DNA of 64,000 nucleotides from Takakia lepidozioides (taxonomy: Eukaryota; Streptophyta; Takakiopsida; Takakiales; Takakiaceae). The stretch spans positions 57,209,053-57,273,052 of the forward strand of contig CM060732.1 in NCBI GenBank assembly GCA_030704615.1, in the 5' to 3' direction. Each line of letters starts with the position of its first letter. The stretch's first letter is position 1. The notes beneath the pieces were generated by a model. That model worked only from the letters and a program-made list of their open reading frames with translations. It was not told the origin of the DNA and searched no databases. The translations under genes and the position numbers were made by a program. Below are positions 11,590 through 23,700 of the stretch, one piece after another.

Positions 11590-11697
11590 CTTAGGATCGC
11601 CCCCAGCAGTCGCAAAACGAAGACCATTGGGCTCGATGTCAAGAGAGAAAATCTGTAGGCCCCCATGGCGTAGCCACATGGGCTTCTCCACTATCAT
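11590..11697 (-). pseudogene. HIRA exon 1 (start codon and first WD strand)
   Basis: The ATG at 11697 opens [20 protein letters not shown] and the exon ends at GGDPK, as in plant HIRA N-termini. The intron would start with GCATGT, a GC donor rather than GT. It is therefore either a GC-AG intron or a mutated donor. Confidence 0.85.
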
Positions 11698-11699
11698 TC

Positions 11700-13220
11700 T
11701 GATTCTTCTTCAAACTCTCTCAGTGCCGCCCACCGCCCTGTCCACAAGTGGGCAGTGCCGCATAGAAATTCTGCGTGAAATATGCGTGAGGAAGCTCTGA
11801 CCATAGATACAAGATACAAAGAAAAAAACAGACATAGGACACAAAGTGTGCGTCCCTGCCGAGACTGGGAAAAAGGGGTGCCGGCTCAAAGAGATGTATA
11901 TATATCACACTTTTCTTTTTATGAAATAGGGAAAGACGCTTGAAAAAGGTAGCAGGAAGGGGGATTATCAATTACTTCAAAAAATAAGAGACGTTGGCTG
12001 CTCGAGTGGATGGGGGACAGAACACATGTAGAAGAGAAATACGAAGGATGCTCTTTCCATCAAACCTGACTTACGGCAGGGACGCAATGCTATTGCGATA
12101 GGCCAATAGGAACACGACCCACAGGAGAACACTAATACAAAATTGCAAATTTGTAACCCAAGGCACTGTATCTGCCACAGAAAAGCAAAGAAACGCACTT
12201 GATATTGATTTATCCTCAGACACAACCCTAGCTCAGAACCCAGCAGACTTAGCTCTCCAATTCTTACATGAGCAATGATAGACCTTATCCCCTCTTTCTT
12301 TGCCAACCCTTCTCAGCTCGTGTTTGAGGAATATCAGTTCGGCTGCTGCACAGGACTGCACCACTGTCAATGAGAAAAAACGTTTGGACCTACTAGCGCA
12401 ACAGTCAGACTTGAGGTGCTCATCTCCATGTCGAATAGTGAGTAAGATCTTAACCCTAAATGTCACCAAGGACCCACACTATGAGTTGCTTCCTTTTGTG
12501 TATTCGAATATCTTGCCAATATACCAACATGCTGTGCATTTTACGTTTCAAAACATGTGATCGGGACTGCTAGGATGGAAATCAACTCTCTAAAAGATGT
12601 TGGACAATGCCTCATCGGAGTCTGGTTTGACTGTGTATCTGTCATGTGTGATATGGGTCAGGTTACACGGACAGTATGTTTTATGGCAGCTGCGAACTCG
12701 TGTGTTTGTCACGGTTGTGCTTTCAACTTTGCATGAACAACTTGATTCTTGAGATTTCTAAGTGCAAACTCATAACGTGAAATGCTGGACGGTGTAAAGC
12801 TCAAGCCGCGTTTAAGGCTGAGATGCTCTTCGCCTGCAGGTATAGTCGTTTGGGGGGCGACAACACAAGAGACAGAGCTCATCTTTCTGCTCTTCCCTGA
12901 TGTCACACCCATTTCTTTGTCTAATGTTATTCAGGCAGTTGGATGGGATGATCATTTGGTTTGATTAGCTTGATATGCTCTCTTTTTCATTTCTTTATGT
13001 TAACTCTTCCCTTGCTATGCTATGGGAACTTTCCATACTTTGTACAGTACCTCGTGTCCGTTTGTAAATAAAAGCTTTGCAGGGTTTCATCACTATGCTA
13101 AAGAGAACCGAAAACTCTATGAGGATTAACACACATTCCAAAAATTCATTCCTGTTCACCACTGTCACTCACACATACATATGTACACCAAAAGATCGTC
13201 CTTCCCCTCATAGAGGAAGA
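11700..13220. other. upstream flank of the HIRA-like gene, no gene recognised
   Basis: Contains only short frames. Presumably it holds the HIRA promoter and other intergenic DNA. No distinct TATA box or transposon end was picked out. Confidence 0.35.
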
Positions 13221-13224
13221 CTAT

Positions 13225-14385
13225 TTTTTATTTTTTAAATTTTTTGGAGAACAGGGGATTGAGGCCCTGGATCAAATTTATTTCAAAAAAAGAAGGGATG
13301 AACAAAGGAGGAAAAAATAACCTCCGAGGAGAGCAGTGAAGGTGAAACCCACGGGGTACACCCAGTATCTCAAAGGGAGGGGGGAGAATAGGTGGCAAGC
13401 CACACTAAACCCGGACCTAGTGCATAAGGAGGAGACAGGGAGAATCTAGCTAAGAAACAATTAGAGAAAATGTGCTGAGACCAGTCTTGGGCATAAAGCC
13501 ACTTAGCATGAAGGTGGCCAGGGAGTGAACAGGGAGCCACTACCAGTATTCTGCTCCTAGGCCCCAAAGTCCAACTGAACTTTTGATTTGTAACTGCTGA
13601 GTTTCTTATGACGCGAATTGATGTCTAGTGCCTCAGACTCAGCTACCGATTTGCCAATCCTTGGGCAAATTGTAATTCCGAGTGATTCGAGTGTCAGAGA
13701 TCTTGGAGCAGAGGATGTCATCTTTAGCTCAGGTGATGTCGAAGTCCGAGAACAGCTGTTGTCTCCTCCCTTCGCTTCTGCTGGAAGTTGCAAGCAACAG
13801 CAACCACGCCTTGCAGTGGCCCTCGGTCATCAGGTCCGCATAAATTTTGCAGAGAATAGCTCTGATGCTGGGGCGCGTTCCCTCAAAGACCAGTGTGCAC
13901 CTAGTTTTCCAGATCGACCAAAGAGAGTAAGCTCGTAAATTAGCCTATATTGGACAAGCATTCCAAGAGGACCCATTCTGCAAATTGAGGAGCAGCAGGT
14001 GGTCAGAGATGGGCGGCAGGGCCCTCCATCTAGAGTAAAAGGCAATGACATATCTCCATATCCTGGAGGCGGTCTGGCAATGAAGGAGACAGTGCTCAAT
14101 TGTCTCATAAAACCCTCCTTGGCAAATCAAATGGTATGGATCAAGGTCTGGGATGGTTATGGCCACTGGGAGAATCCTATTAGCCAATTTCCACAGAAAA
14201 GCACTGACTTTGGCCGATTGGTGCTTGGCCCATGTGTCCTTCCATATACTATTCCATCCCTGGCTGGTCATGTCAATGTTCCATTTTGCATTCCACTTAC
14301 CAGTAAAGCAGGAGCCGCCTAACAGGAGAATGTACCCAATTTTGACCTTATTATAACCAAGAAGAGGGGTTTTGTCTCTATCCTT
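13225..14385 (-). pseudogene. LINE ORF2 3' part: zinc-binding RVT region and tail
   Basis: On the minus strand the frame from 14,385 reads KVKIGYILLLGG, WNSIWKDTWAKHQSAKVSAFLWKLANR, IEHCLLHCQTASRIW and, after a frameshift, LWSIWKTRCTLVFEGTRPS. This is the zf-RVT region that follows reverse transcriptase in plant L1-type LINEs. The HC..HC spacing is visible (EHCLLHC). The A-rich minus-strand run near 13,225-13,247 may be the poly(A) tail. The fragment stops abruptly at the CACTA transposon end. It continues the LINE found at 49.29-54.13 kb. Confidence 0.8.
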
Positions 14386-14415
14386 CACTAGAAGAGAAAC
14401 CGGCTTTTTCCACGG
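14386..14415 (+). repeat. left terminal inverted repeat of the CACTA transposon
   Basis: Starts with CACTAGAAGAGAAACC, directly abutting truncated LINE coding sequence. It resembles the termini of plant CACTA elements. A partner at the right end was not found. Confidence 0.7.
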
Positions 14416-14429
14416 CTCTTTTCACACTT

Positions 14430-15180
14430 TTTGCCGTGGAATCCGCCCCAGTCCACACCTGCCGTGGGTGTAAGAAACGACTAGTGCTTTTGGACACCCC
14501 GTGGACGGCCTGGCTCTCGGGTGGCCCTGTGGAAAAGTCCACGGGTGGCCTTTTTCACGGGGTTCATGGCTTTTTCCACGGGCGACGTGTGCTTTGGTGA
14601 ACACCGCAACGTGGATCCTAGATGTACAAAGGTGTGGACTTGTCCACACCTACGGGAAAACCATGCGACAACCTGTCACCAGGGTTTGACAACATTTGGG
14701 CAACGGTGTGTGCAACACGTGTATTTTTGTGAGGATGACACGTGTATGGACATGAAGAGGCGTTGTGCACGTATGTGGAGCGGACATCTGGCGTGGCATG
14801 TGGGTGTGAAAAAAGCCATTCGGTGTGAGACCATCCACTGGCTGTTTTCACAGCTTCAGCAAGTTTGGAGGCCATGTGTTCTTTGGCAAACACCGCCACA
14901 TGGATCCTAAACGTACAAAGGGTGTGGACTTGTCCACACCTACGGAAAAATGATGCGACACCCTGTCACCTGGGCTTGACGACATGTGGGCAACGGTATG
15001 GGCAACACGTGTATTGTGGAGAGGACGGCACGTGGCGTAATCTGCATGGAGTGGGTGTGTAGTATTTTACTGCCTATACTGTAGGTCATTCCACATAGCT
15101 GTGGAGCATACCATAGTGGGTGTGAAATATTCTACTGCTGATGTTGTAGGTCATTCCACAAAAATATGGAGGATGCCACA
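14430..15180. repeat. CACTA subterminal repeat region
   Basis: Two diverged copies of a roughly 285-bp unit (14,590-14,875 and 14,876-15,050) and two copies of a roughly 65-bp unit (15,051-15,113 and 15,117-15,180). Each large unit carries the palindrome GGTGTGGAC-TT-GTCCACACC (14,631-14,650 and 14,921-14,940). Short TTCCAC and CCGTGGA words recur throughout. Subterminal arrays of this kind bind TNPA in En/Spm. Confidence 0.7.
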
Positions 15181-15620
15181 GGCAAGCTGCGGTTGATTTC
15201 ACATATTTGTGACGTCATGGTGTGCACAATTAATCCACATGCATCATGATCATATCACAAATCGTGATACTGTCCACACTGTCAGTTTCACAGTCCATGT
15301 GAAATATGACTCATATACATAAACACAATTCCAAAGCACCACGGCAACAACCTGCTCATGACATGTACAATTGACTAAGCATGGCCAGAACAACAGAAAG
15401 AATGACCAGATGCAAGGGTGCTTCAAAGTTGGGTACGCCCTTCATTGCCCAAATACAGTTTAGTCTGAACATGCAAGTATTGCAGAGTCTGCAATGTTGA
15501 TCACAACCCCACAATGTACCCAAATCCTACATTGATGCGCAAAATCACGAAGAAAAGGTGAAATCGATATGAAGTGGCGTTCAGTCAAAATTGCCTTCAA
15601 ACTAAGGATCCCCCACAACC
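15181..15620. other. 3' flank of the TNPA-like gene
   Basis: Non-coding sequence between the subterminal repeats and the last TNPA exon. It contains TCACAAATCGTGATA and other small palindromes but no gene. Confidence 0.35.
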
Positions 15621-18600
15621 TCATGTTCGGGTGAGTTTGAGGAACTTGGCAGACCACAGGGCCGTGCTGCCTACAGTGTCACTGAGCATCACAACGGGAG
15701 GCCTAACATCATTGTTGGGGTATGGTAGAGCAACATCTGCCCCATGTACTGCTTCAACCGAGACAACATGATAATCGGCATGAATGACATAAGTCTGCCA
15801 GTCAGTCGACATGCCCAATATATGGCCCACGCCTGCCTTCCGTTTGGGTGCATTGGGGTCAAACATTGTGATATTGTCACCAACCTGAAACTGGAACAGC
15901 CAACACCACCAATGTGTGCCCTTGTCATTTGTTATGCACATGAAACAGTTATGGACAGGGAAAACGCGAGATGTCATCATATAGCCCTGCAAACAAAATA
16001 CGGATGTACTTCCACGAAGGGAAACTTACAACAGGAGCCGGCGCTTTGAAGCTTCCCATACGGCTCCCATCAACGTTGCTGGCAGCAAGTCTTGCGGACT
16101 TCTTGGTCATCTTCACCGCAACAATTTCCTTTGGTGGCTTCTGAATCAATAGAAACCCACACATGTACACAGAATTCATGAACGGCCTGCAGGTATTGCA
16201 TAATCGACTCGGAACAGCACAAGAATATAGGAACACGAGTACTTACCTTCCGAACAACGGCCAATTTTGTTGTTGAATCAATGTTCTTCCCTGCCCCAAC
16301 AATAACCACTCATGTGCCCTTAGCCCGTGCCCCTACGTCTTGGGCACTCTGTCTAAGTTCACTGCCGGTGTGATCCTCCACTACAGGCACTCCCTTCTCA
16401 ATAAGGGGGGATAGGTCATCATTGGCACCATAATTAAGGCAAGGATCGTCACATGCCATGTTCTGAACTTTGTCCTCACCTGTGGCATCTTCTTCCACAA
16501 TACTGCCCCCTTTCCTTTGTCCACTGCCTCCACTGCTAGGAGGCTGCTCACCTGTACTTGTCATTTCCACAGTAGCCGCAGGTGGGACAACACCATGAAC
16601 AGGGGGCGACAACTCACCCACAATGTTTGATGCTGATGGAGATTCATCCCTCGGCAGGTCCAAACCGTGCTTCGCTGCCAATGCCATGTTGAACTTCTCT
16701 GTTTTAGATACTGCAGCGGCAAACATGGATTTCACTACTTGCAAGTCCAATTTGTGCTCCGTTGAGCTGGCCTCCATTGTATGTTTCCATCCTTCCAAGC
16801 CATCAAGCCGAGAAGCCAATGCTCCAAGGCCCTGCCACAAATAGAGTGCAAATACGATTCAATACATCAATCGCACTAGCCATGCGAGGTAATTTATTGG
16901 CATATGTACAAGAAGGCAAAACCATAAATAATTGACAAGCACATCATTGCAACAAATGCAAGTGGGTTAGTTACTTACAGAACGGGTGGCCCCTGCTGAA
17001 TCAGAACCATACCCCTTGTTGCTATTCTTGCTCCCCGAAATTTCGGATAGAAGTGGAGGACGACCATTTGTCTTAGCCTATACATGGACAGGATATGGGA
17101 ATATTAGTGCCATCCTCTAAGAGTAAGATACAAATTACAAGACACCTCGCTACCTGAATATATTGGCAATGTCATGAGACAGGCAGATTTACCAGACGTT
17201 CCTCAACGCCGATAAGGCCACTGCGTCCAGATCTCGAAGGGGCACCAACATGCCCCCGTGCATGCTTGCCATTATCACGACTCTTTTGCCATTCGGGCGT
17301 GTTCCAATGCCTCACTAATTATGCCCAAGTCTTGTCCGCAACATAGTGGGGCTTAGGTTTGCCACGGGAGTACACTTTTCTAAACAGTTTGATGCGCTGG
17401 TATTTAATGACGCCTCCAATCTCAGTTCGAAGTTGGGGGCCAGTTATCCCAGGAGGTAAATATTCCCAATCATCTGCTAATAGTTCACCCACCTCATCAA
17501 TCAGACTTTGAGGTTGAAGATGGATGGGCACAGAACAGTCCAGCACACGTTGGCATTGCCCTCGCAGGGCTGCCAGCCAGTCATTCCGTGCATCCCCGCA
17601 TGGGCCCTTTTTGCCACAGGCAACTATGAATCTCTTTTGCCTAGCAGCCACATTTGCACAAGCTGTTTCCTTCAACCCTTTCCGTGCTACTCTCCTCGCC
17701 TTGCGCAAAAAATTGGCTTTGTCCTTGCCAGTCAAATGTTGCGCATCTGGAGTCATATTGGAATCACGGGCCTCCTCTCCTCCCTCACAACCTGCAACAT
17801 GGGGCCCTGCGGGCGGACATGAACCCTGCCACGCACCAACGTGGGGTGTGGGGTGGACAAGAACATAACCTGTGCTCGGAGCTGGTGAGCTTGGGAATTG
17901 AAGAGGCCGCGAAGCGGTGCAATTGGGTGAAGCTGTGGGCTGCCTGGAATAAGGGCCATGCAGCGGCGCACTATACATGGGGCTTCTGGGATACGTTGCC
18001 TGGGGAGGATACGCAGGGGGGGGAGGGTTGGGGTGAGGGTACCACACACCTTCGTGGTAGTGCCCATGCTGAACAGGAGCATGTTGTGCTTCCCCAGTTT
18101 GCGGAAATGCCCCACACGGAACTGCAGGACTACTTGGACCTGCACATGACCGGTTCTCCCCTGACGGGCTGTTTGCATTGTAGGACTGAGAAAAGGGCGG
18201 GTGAATTTCAGGGGCGGCTGGAACATGAGCAGTATGTTGTTGATACTGTGCATACCTCTGAATGCCAGGGGGATAAAACACACCAGTGTTAGGTGGAAAG
18301 GAGGGAGGGCCTCTTCCATCCGGGGTTGGTTGAAGACGTGGGGAGGGATGGTTGAAGACACCTGCCGGAGCAACCCCCTTCTTCTTTCTCACTGCATCCT
18401 GCAAATCAACATGTGGGAAAGAGTTATGTAGGAAGATAAAGCATGAACATCATGTAGGATACATCAACAAAAAACGCGCTCTATAATATACATACACTGA
18501 ATGCAGCAGAAATCGCATCCAAAATGCATTTAGGTCTAATCCATTGAACACGCCAAACGTCACTGGGGAAGTCCTCCTTGTATGTTTCGACCCTCTTTGG

Positions 18601-21548
18601 GGGTTCTTTGGGGAATCCCTTGTAGGCACAATCTGGCCCCGATGACCATCGTACATATCAATGAGAGTACAATATGATAATGGCTGATAATGGCTTCACA
18701 TATTATCAACATATGACAATAGAGGGGGCAGGAAGATGGGGGAGGAAGAGTCGTGAGCGCCCCCTCTCGGACATGGCTGGCTGATGAGGTGGTTAGCATC
18801 GTGCTCCTGGGGGTTCCTCCTCTCCCACTACAATTTCTTTCTTGTCTAGACATGACACCACAATATGCAGCCCCCTACCTGTCCAGGTCTCTCCCTCCCA
18901 CAACCCCCTTTGCAATTTTTGGGTATTAAGACAGGCTATCACAAGTTTGAACCTCCTGTGAGGGAGTCAGCAATCTGCAGAGTTGCATTGCATGCATTGC
19001 GGGCAAATACGTATACTTCATTAGGCGGAGGGCCAAATGCGTCGAGGACAGGTTGACAACAACACAATGCACTCACAGGCAATGAAAAAAGTAAGGAAGG
19101 AAGAACTTATAAGGGTTTAGGACAGACGCTAATTAGGCCCAACTGGTACCTCGCAATGTACAGGAGTGGCCCCCAATGGCTTTTGGGACCAAAGGGGAAA
19201 AAAAAAAAAAAACAGGAGCCAAAACCATAACCATAAGCAGCCCAAAATGAGTTAAATGGACTGGTGCCTTATAATGACTTTGAAATGCATAAAGACCTTA
19301 CGAGACCAGACCCTAAACTACGAAGCAAATACATTAAAATCAGGGCCATTACCATCTCAATTACTGAATGAGACCAAAAGGAAAAAAACAATATTTCTGT
19401 TTCTTGGGGATCTTTGAGAACAGATTGGGCTGAAAGCGGGAAACTTTACATTAACTGAGACAGAGTGGGCCTTCTAATGTCTGTGAAAAGCTCAAAGAAC
19501 TTATGGACCAAAAAAGAAAAAATCATAACGAAATTGGCACTTCAGCCACTGTGAAAAGCACAAAGAGCTTGTGAGACGAAAAAGAAAGCCACAAGCAAAA
19601 GGAGACAAAGCCTCCGCCATTATTGGTCGCCATTAAGAAAAAAACACAAGCAAGAATAGACAAAGCCGGTAGCCATGAGCAGCCCATAGGCTCGGCGATG
19701 AAGGAAGATGTGCATAAGATTGAAATCATGCCTTCACAAAAGCTGCCAAGCATGAATGACCTCGTAGTATAGAGAACAGTAAAATTAATGTGGATGGTAG
19801 CCAATGGGGAAACTCTGAAGAGGAGAGTAAAGCAGCAAACAAAACATGATATGAAATGAAACGGTCCTTCAAAATCATTGTGAAGAGCTCAAAAGCTTAT
19901 GAGACCAAATGAAACCCACAAGCAAGAAGAGACAAAACCACAGCCATAAACAACCCATAAGCAACTACTGTCTTGCATCCAAACACACACGCATGAGCAG
20001 CCCAAAGGTAACCCTCGTGGACATAAGCTCCCAAGCATTTCTCATGGCACAAAATGGAAAAAGGTATAGAAGACTTTTATAACAGATTTGGGTTCAGAGG
20101 AATAGACAGTAGAATCTCCCTTGTATCATGAGGTATAGAGGGCAAGAAAGTGGTGCTTCATACTGCTAGTGGAAAATGGAAAGAACTGCTGGGACCAAAA
20201 GGAAAAACAAATAAGAAGACGCAAATCCAGAGGCATGAGCAGCCCCAAAATATCGGGGAATGACGGGATTCCCCAAGGGTCCACTCCAAATGCACAAAAG
20301 CTGCCAAGCATTTCTGATGAGACCAAAGTGTACAAAAAATGAAAATAGGAGCCAAACCACATGCATGAGCACACCAAAAGCAACTACTACAAAGGCGACG
20401 GCCAAAGGATCAAAGCTCCCAAGCATACAAGCATTGCTGGACTTTAAAATAGAATCGTCACTGACAAATTGGGTTCCAAGTAGTAGACAGATCAATGTCC
20501 CGTGCAACTGGTGAAGTCCTTTCATTCCCCCCACTCATGTGCACCCATTTGAAAACAAAGGGGAGCACATTGCAAAAGCCCATTGCTTGCCATTGCAACT
20601 TCTTTACTTGGAAGATATGACCCTTATCCCAACTGTGCTCGGGGCATTCTCATATCAAGCACATGAACCCTGTCAAAAACCTAAAAAAATCAAAAAGCAA
20701 ATGCCCACTTACCTCTTGTGGAAGAGGAGCTGGCCGTTTTGGTGCCCTCTAAGCATGCGTTGCATTGGGAGGCTCGGTCAGTCCACATGCACCACTGATG
20801 TAGTTCTCCAAATCTGATACCTTGTCCACATCATCTCCATGTTCGTCCTCCTCTAGGTCCTCGTCCATTTCCTCCTCCGAATCGTCGTCATCATCTATTT
20901 TGTAATCCTCATCGAGCTCCTGATCACGCTCGTCGAGTTCCTCTGCCTCAGAGCCCACCAGCTGGGGAGTCTCGGGCTCTTCCTCCGCCATCGAAGGTAA
21001 TGCTAGTTCTTTCAAGCGCCCGCTTCGTCGAGGAGGCCCATTCCACACAACTTTGGAGCTCCTAGTCAGCCGTTGTACACTCCTGGCTATGATGTGCACA
21101 CATTTCCAAAACCCTGTGAGAATCTTGCCCTAAACAAAAGGCGATCGTGAAAGTGCCATCACCATCAAACCTATGGGGGGGAAAAGTAGTAGGCTAATGT
21201 GGTGGGAAACCCCTACTCACTACCTGTGTAGCATGCATACTAAGGACAAGGGTGATCTGCTCACCTCCGCACAACACTCCCAATGTTCAGCTGAGACAAC
21301 ATCTCCTTGTTGGCTGCTATGCGCCTCTCTTGCTCTTCCTCATAGGCAGTGCGTGGAGGGGTGTTGAGTGTAGAGGCCTTGGGTGCGGGTGTGCGGGAAG
21401 CCAGAGCAATCGGGTAGGGTCTTCTTGCGGAGATGGTGGGGGCGCGAGCACTATGCGCTTGGGGGGTCCTGCTGTTGTGTGTCCGTGCCATGGCGGGTTC
21501 CTCCTCGTCGCTCAAATCGCAGTAATCGACCTCAAACAAGACTACCAT
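15621..21548 (-). pseudogene. CACTA TNPA-like protein gene (Transposase_24 type), multi-exon
   Basis: Minus-strand coding blocks follow one another. The block at 21,548-21,261 has the usual CACTA opening YEEEQERRIAANKEML. The block at 21,099-20,749 is an acidic stretch with RRSGRLK. The block at 18,404-17,319 is proline-rich, then carries the Transposase_24 core (DDWEYLPPGITGPQL). The frame then continues through a TAA (17,319-17,321) into HWNTPEWQK and SRDNGKHARGH. A block at about 17,080-16,980 ends at GTAAGT, and 16,843-16,310 is helical and acidic. The block at 15,992-15,621 has the C-terminal VVSVEAVHGADVALP and DTVGS motifs. In En/Spm, TNPA binds subterminal repeats and relieves silencing. 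The in-frame stop suggests it is inactive. Exon joins are approximate. Confidence 0.7.
18410..20740. other. long intron or regulatory region with degenerate repeats
   Basis: Lies between TNPA-like coding blocks. From 19,200 to 20,420 the words GCATGAGCAGCCCAAA and CTGCCAAGCAT recur every few hundred bases with drift, suggesting an old tandem array. An A-homopolymer sits at 19,197-19,212. No coding sequence recognised. Confidence 0.45.
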
Positions 21549-21758
21549 GATCTACTGATCAAACAATAGGAGGAGCGCATATAGGAAACAGAGGGGAGGT
21601 GGACCCGCCATATGAATACTCCAACGCCTGCAAGCCAGGTGTAGGTTCCCCACATCCGAGCACTCGCTGACTTCCCACTTCAAAAACTACTCAAACCCAG
21701 AAGCGTTTCGTCATAAATGAGAGAGGTCGGAACTAGAAACACCTAGCGCCGCACTACT

Positions 21759-23264
21759 GTGCCCGACACTGACGCAAGACTTTGGCAAATCAAGGAACGA
21801 CGTGCAACTAGACTGGGTCTTTCAAAGATAATGTGTCCTTGCAACAACTGCCATGGGGGTCGAATCCAATTCGTGGAAACTCCAAAATTGCATTTGCTTG
21901 CCAACGACCGGGATCCACTGTTGGGTTATCCCATGGTGAGTGACGTGCATCTCTCGCCTCACTTCTCGTAGACATAACTTAGGATGAAGCCCTTAGAATG
22001 CTAATGTTGAACGGCCCTCTACTGTACATGTACGGTGGACTACTGTATGGAAACTAGCACGGTCAAATAGGAGATTCCCTGTTTTATGCAACAAGTTACA
22101 TTTCGGACAAGACTATACTCTTATACTTTGGAGGTGAACATGCAGGTGGAGAGTGTCGACTCCGAAGATGAAGACTTTGTGGAAGAACGTAGCCCCCCTG
22201 AGGATGATGTTCCGAGACAGATTAGCCCTGTTCATGTTCGTGGTGGAGAGAATCTAGACCCCGACATCGACATCATTCGCATGTTGCAGGAAACGTTTGC
22301 AGTTGCAGATAATGTACAAAGCACCATTAATGAGGATGAAGGGCTTGGAGAAGACGAGCGCCATCATGATGGACAAAGTCATGGGGATGGGGATGACGGT
22401 GCTGCTTTCCAATTTCAGCATCAAACAACCACACCTCTGTATGTTGGTTGCCCCACCAGCTGTTTGAGTGCGACGTTGCTCTTGCTCAATGTTAGTGCTA
22501 CTCATGGTGTCACAAACGCAGCGATGGATGAGCTTCTGAAACTTTTGCACGGACATCTATTGCCTAAAGGGAACTTTTTGCCCAAATCTCATTACGAAGC
22601 GAAGAAACTTATAACAAAAGCTGGGCTTAATTACGATAGCATCCATGCTTGTGAGAAGGGATGTGTGCTATACAGGGGAGATCTGCAAGATGCACCATCT
22701 TGCCCTAAATGTGGGGCGCCTCGGTACATCCCTGGCATGAAGACGTTGGTTCCACAAAAGGTCTTGCGGCAATTCCCCTTCATTCCCCGGCTGCAGCGCA
22801 TGTACAAGTGCAAGGAGATATCTAAGCTTATGGTGTGGCACACGGAGAACCAAAGTCAAGATGGGAAGATGAGACACCCGCCTGCCTTATGGAAATACAT
22901 TGACGATACATGACCTGCTTTTGCAGCTGAACCTCGCAACTTGCGACTAGATCTGGCATGGGATGGTATCAATCCCTTTGGTGATAAATCAACAAAATGG
23001 TCCACGTGGCCTGTCTTGCTCATGAACTACAACCTTCCTCCTTGGCTGAGCACAAAGCCTTTTTTTATGATGTTGACACTCTTAATTCCAGGGCCGACAT
23101 CTGTGAAGAAGACCAATGCGGATGTGTTCTTGCAACCTCTGGTGGATGAGCTGACCGTGTTGTGGGAAGGTGTTAGGGCTAATGATGCATCTCGCAATGA
23201 AGGATCAAAGACCTTTGTCATGAGAGCCATTCTGATGTGGTCAGTACATGACTATCCTGCATAT
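21759..23264 (+). pseudogene. CACTA TNPD-like transposase, 5' half
   Basis: Exon 1 (to 21,935, donor GTGAGT) carries the transposase-associated domain: KIMCPCNNCHGGRIQ, then LHLLANDRDPLL. Exon 2 starts at 22,146 after TGCAG, in matching phase. It encodes the Transposase_21 N-terminal part: LLKLLHGHLLPKGNFLPKS, EAKKLITKAGL, CEKGCVLYRGD, CPKCGAPRY, LRQFPFIPRLQRM, then PRNLRLDLAWDGINPFGD and LLIPGPTS. A TGA at 22,911-22,913 stands where the family has Trp. The frame otherwise continues to DYPAYAM at 23,270, where the family B retroelement interrupts it. The exon 1 frame opens without an ATG, so the true start is not identified. Confidence 0.85.
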
Positions 23265-23268
23265 GCCA

Positions 23269-23698
23269 TGTCGTGCGCATACGTATCACTACACAACTAC
23301 ATCGCTGTCCAAACTACACCACACATATATGCACAATAAAGTAGTCTGATAGATAACTAAAAACACACTGTTGACACAAGAAACATGAAATCCAACACCA
23401 TCACTCTTTAAAATAGTAGTCAAGCCAAGGGCACCCCAAGCTATGGGGACTCCACCCCACAACAACCTATCATCCCTTCATAAGCACACTCAGGTTCTGA
23501 ACGGTGAAGGAGCTCGGTCGTGCAGGCTCAACTCGAGAAAGATGAGCTGCGCGACTGACGCTCTTGTGAAGATAAGATGGTTCAGGTGTCAAGCTCAAAC
23601 TTGACACCTGACTTAACACTTGAACTAAATCAAAGTGTTAAAAACAAATAACTAGTTTTATTCTAGTTAGTTTCACACTATGTTTATTTAACTTGACA
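23269..23698 (-). repeat. family B 3' LTR
   Basis: On the minus strand it runs TGTCAAGTT...CACGACA (TG...CA), 430 bp. The first 352 bp match the right LTR with about seven differences by eye. It contains a perfect hairpin with 11-bp arms (23,583-23,610) and a second, imperfect one (23,613-23,641). Confidence 0.75.
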
Positions 23699-23700
23699 GC

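Larger units (their letters stand above)
8048..11697 (-). pseudogene. HIRA-like histone chaperone gene, rearranged and frameshifted
   Basis: Six blocks match the N-terminal WD40 propeller of plant HIRA, the chaperone that deposits histone H3.3 independently of replication. In protein order they are 11590-11697, 10528-10797 (on the plus strand), 9493-9748, about 9184-9233, 8837-9035 and 8048-8198. Intron phases agree between neighbouring blocks: block 1 ends GGDPK and block 2 begins VRIWD; block 2 ends HTADV and block 3 begins VDLGW; block 5 ends in two bases of a Trp codon completed by the first base of block 6. Block 2 is inverted and has two frameshifts, and block 3 has a 4-bp insertion. 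The block that should encode the WPCGHF-type repeat is barely recognisable near 9300-9450. The C-terminal HIRA domain was not found. A transposon fragment sits in the inverted part. All this suggests a pseudogene, though assembly error cannot be excluded. Confidence 0.8.

Noticed and set aside
17654-18292. 212-codon plus-strand open frame
   Set aside because: Antisense to the proline-rich part of the TNPA-like protein, which has better-supported motifs.
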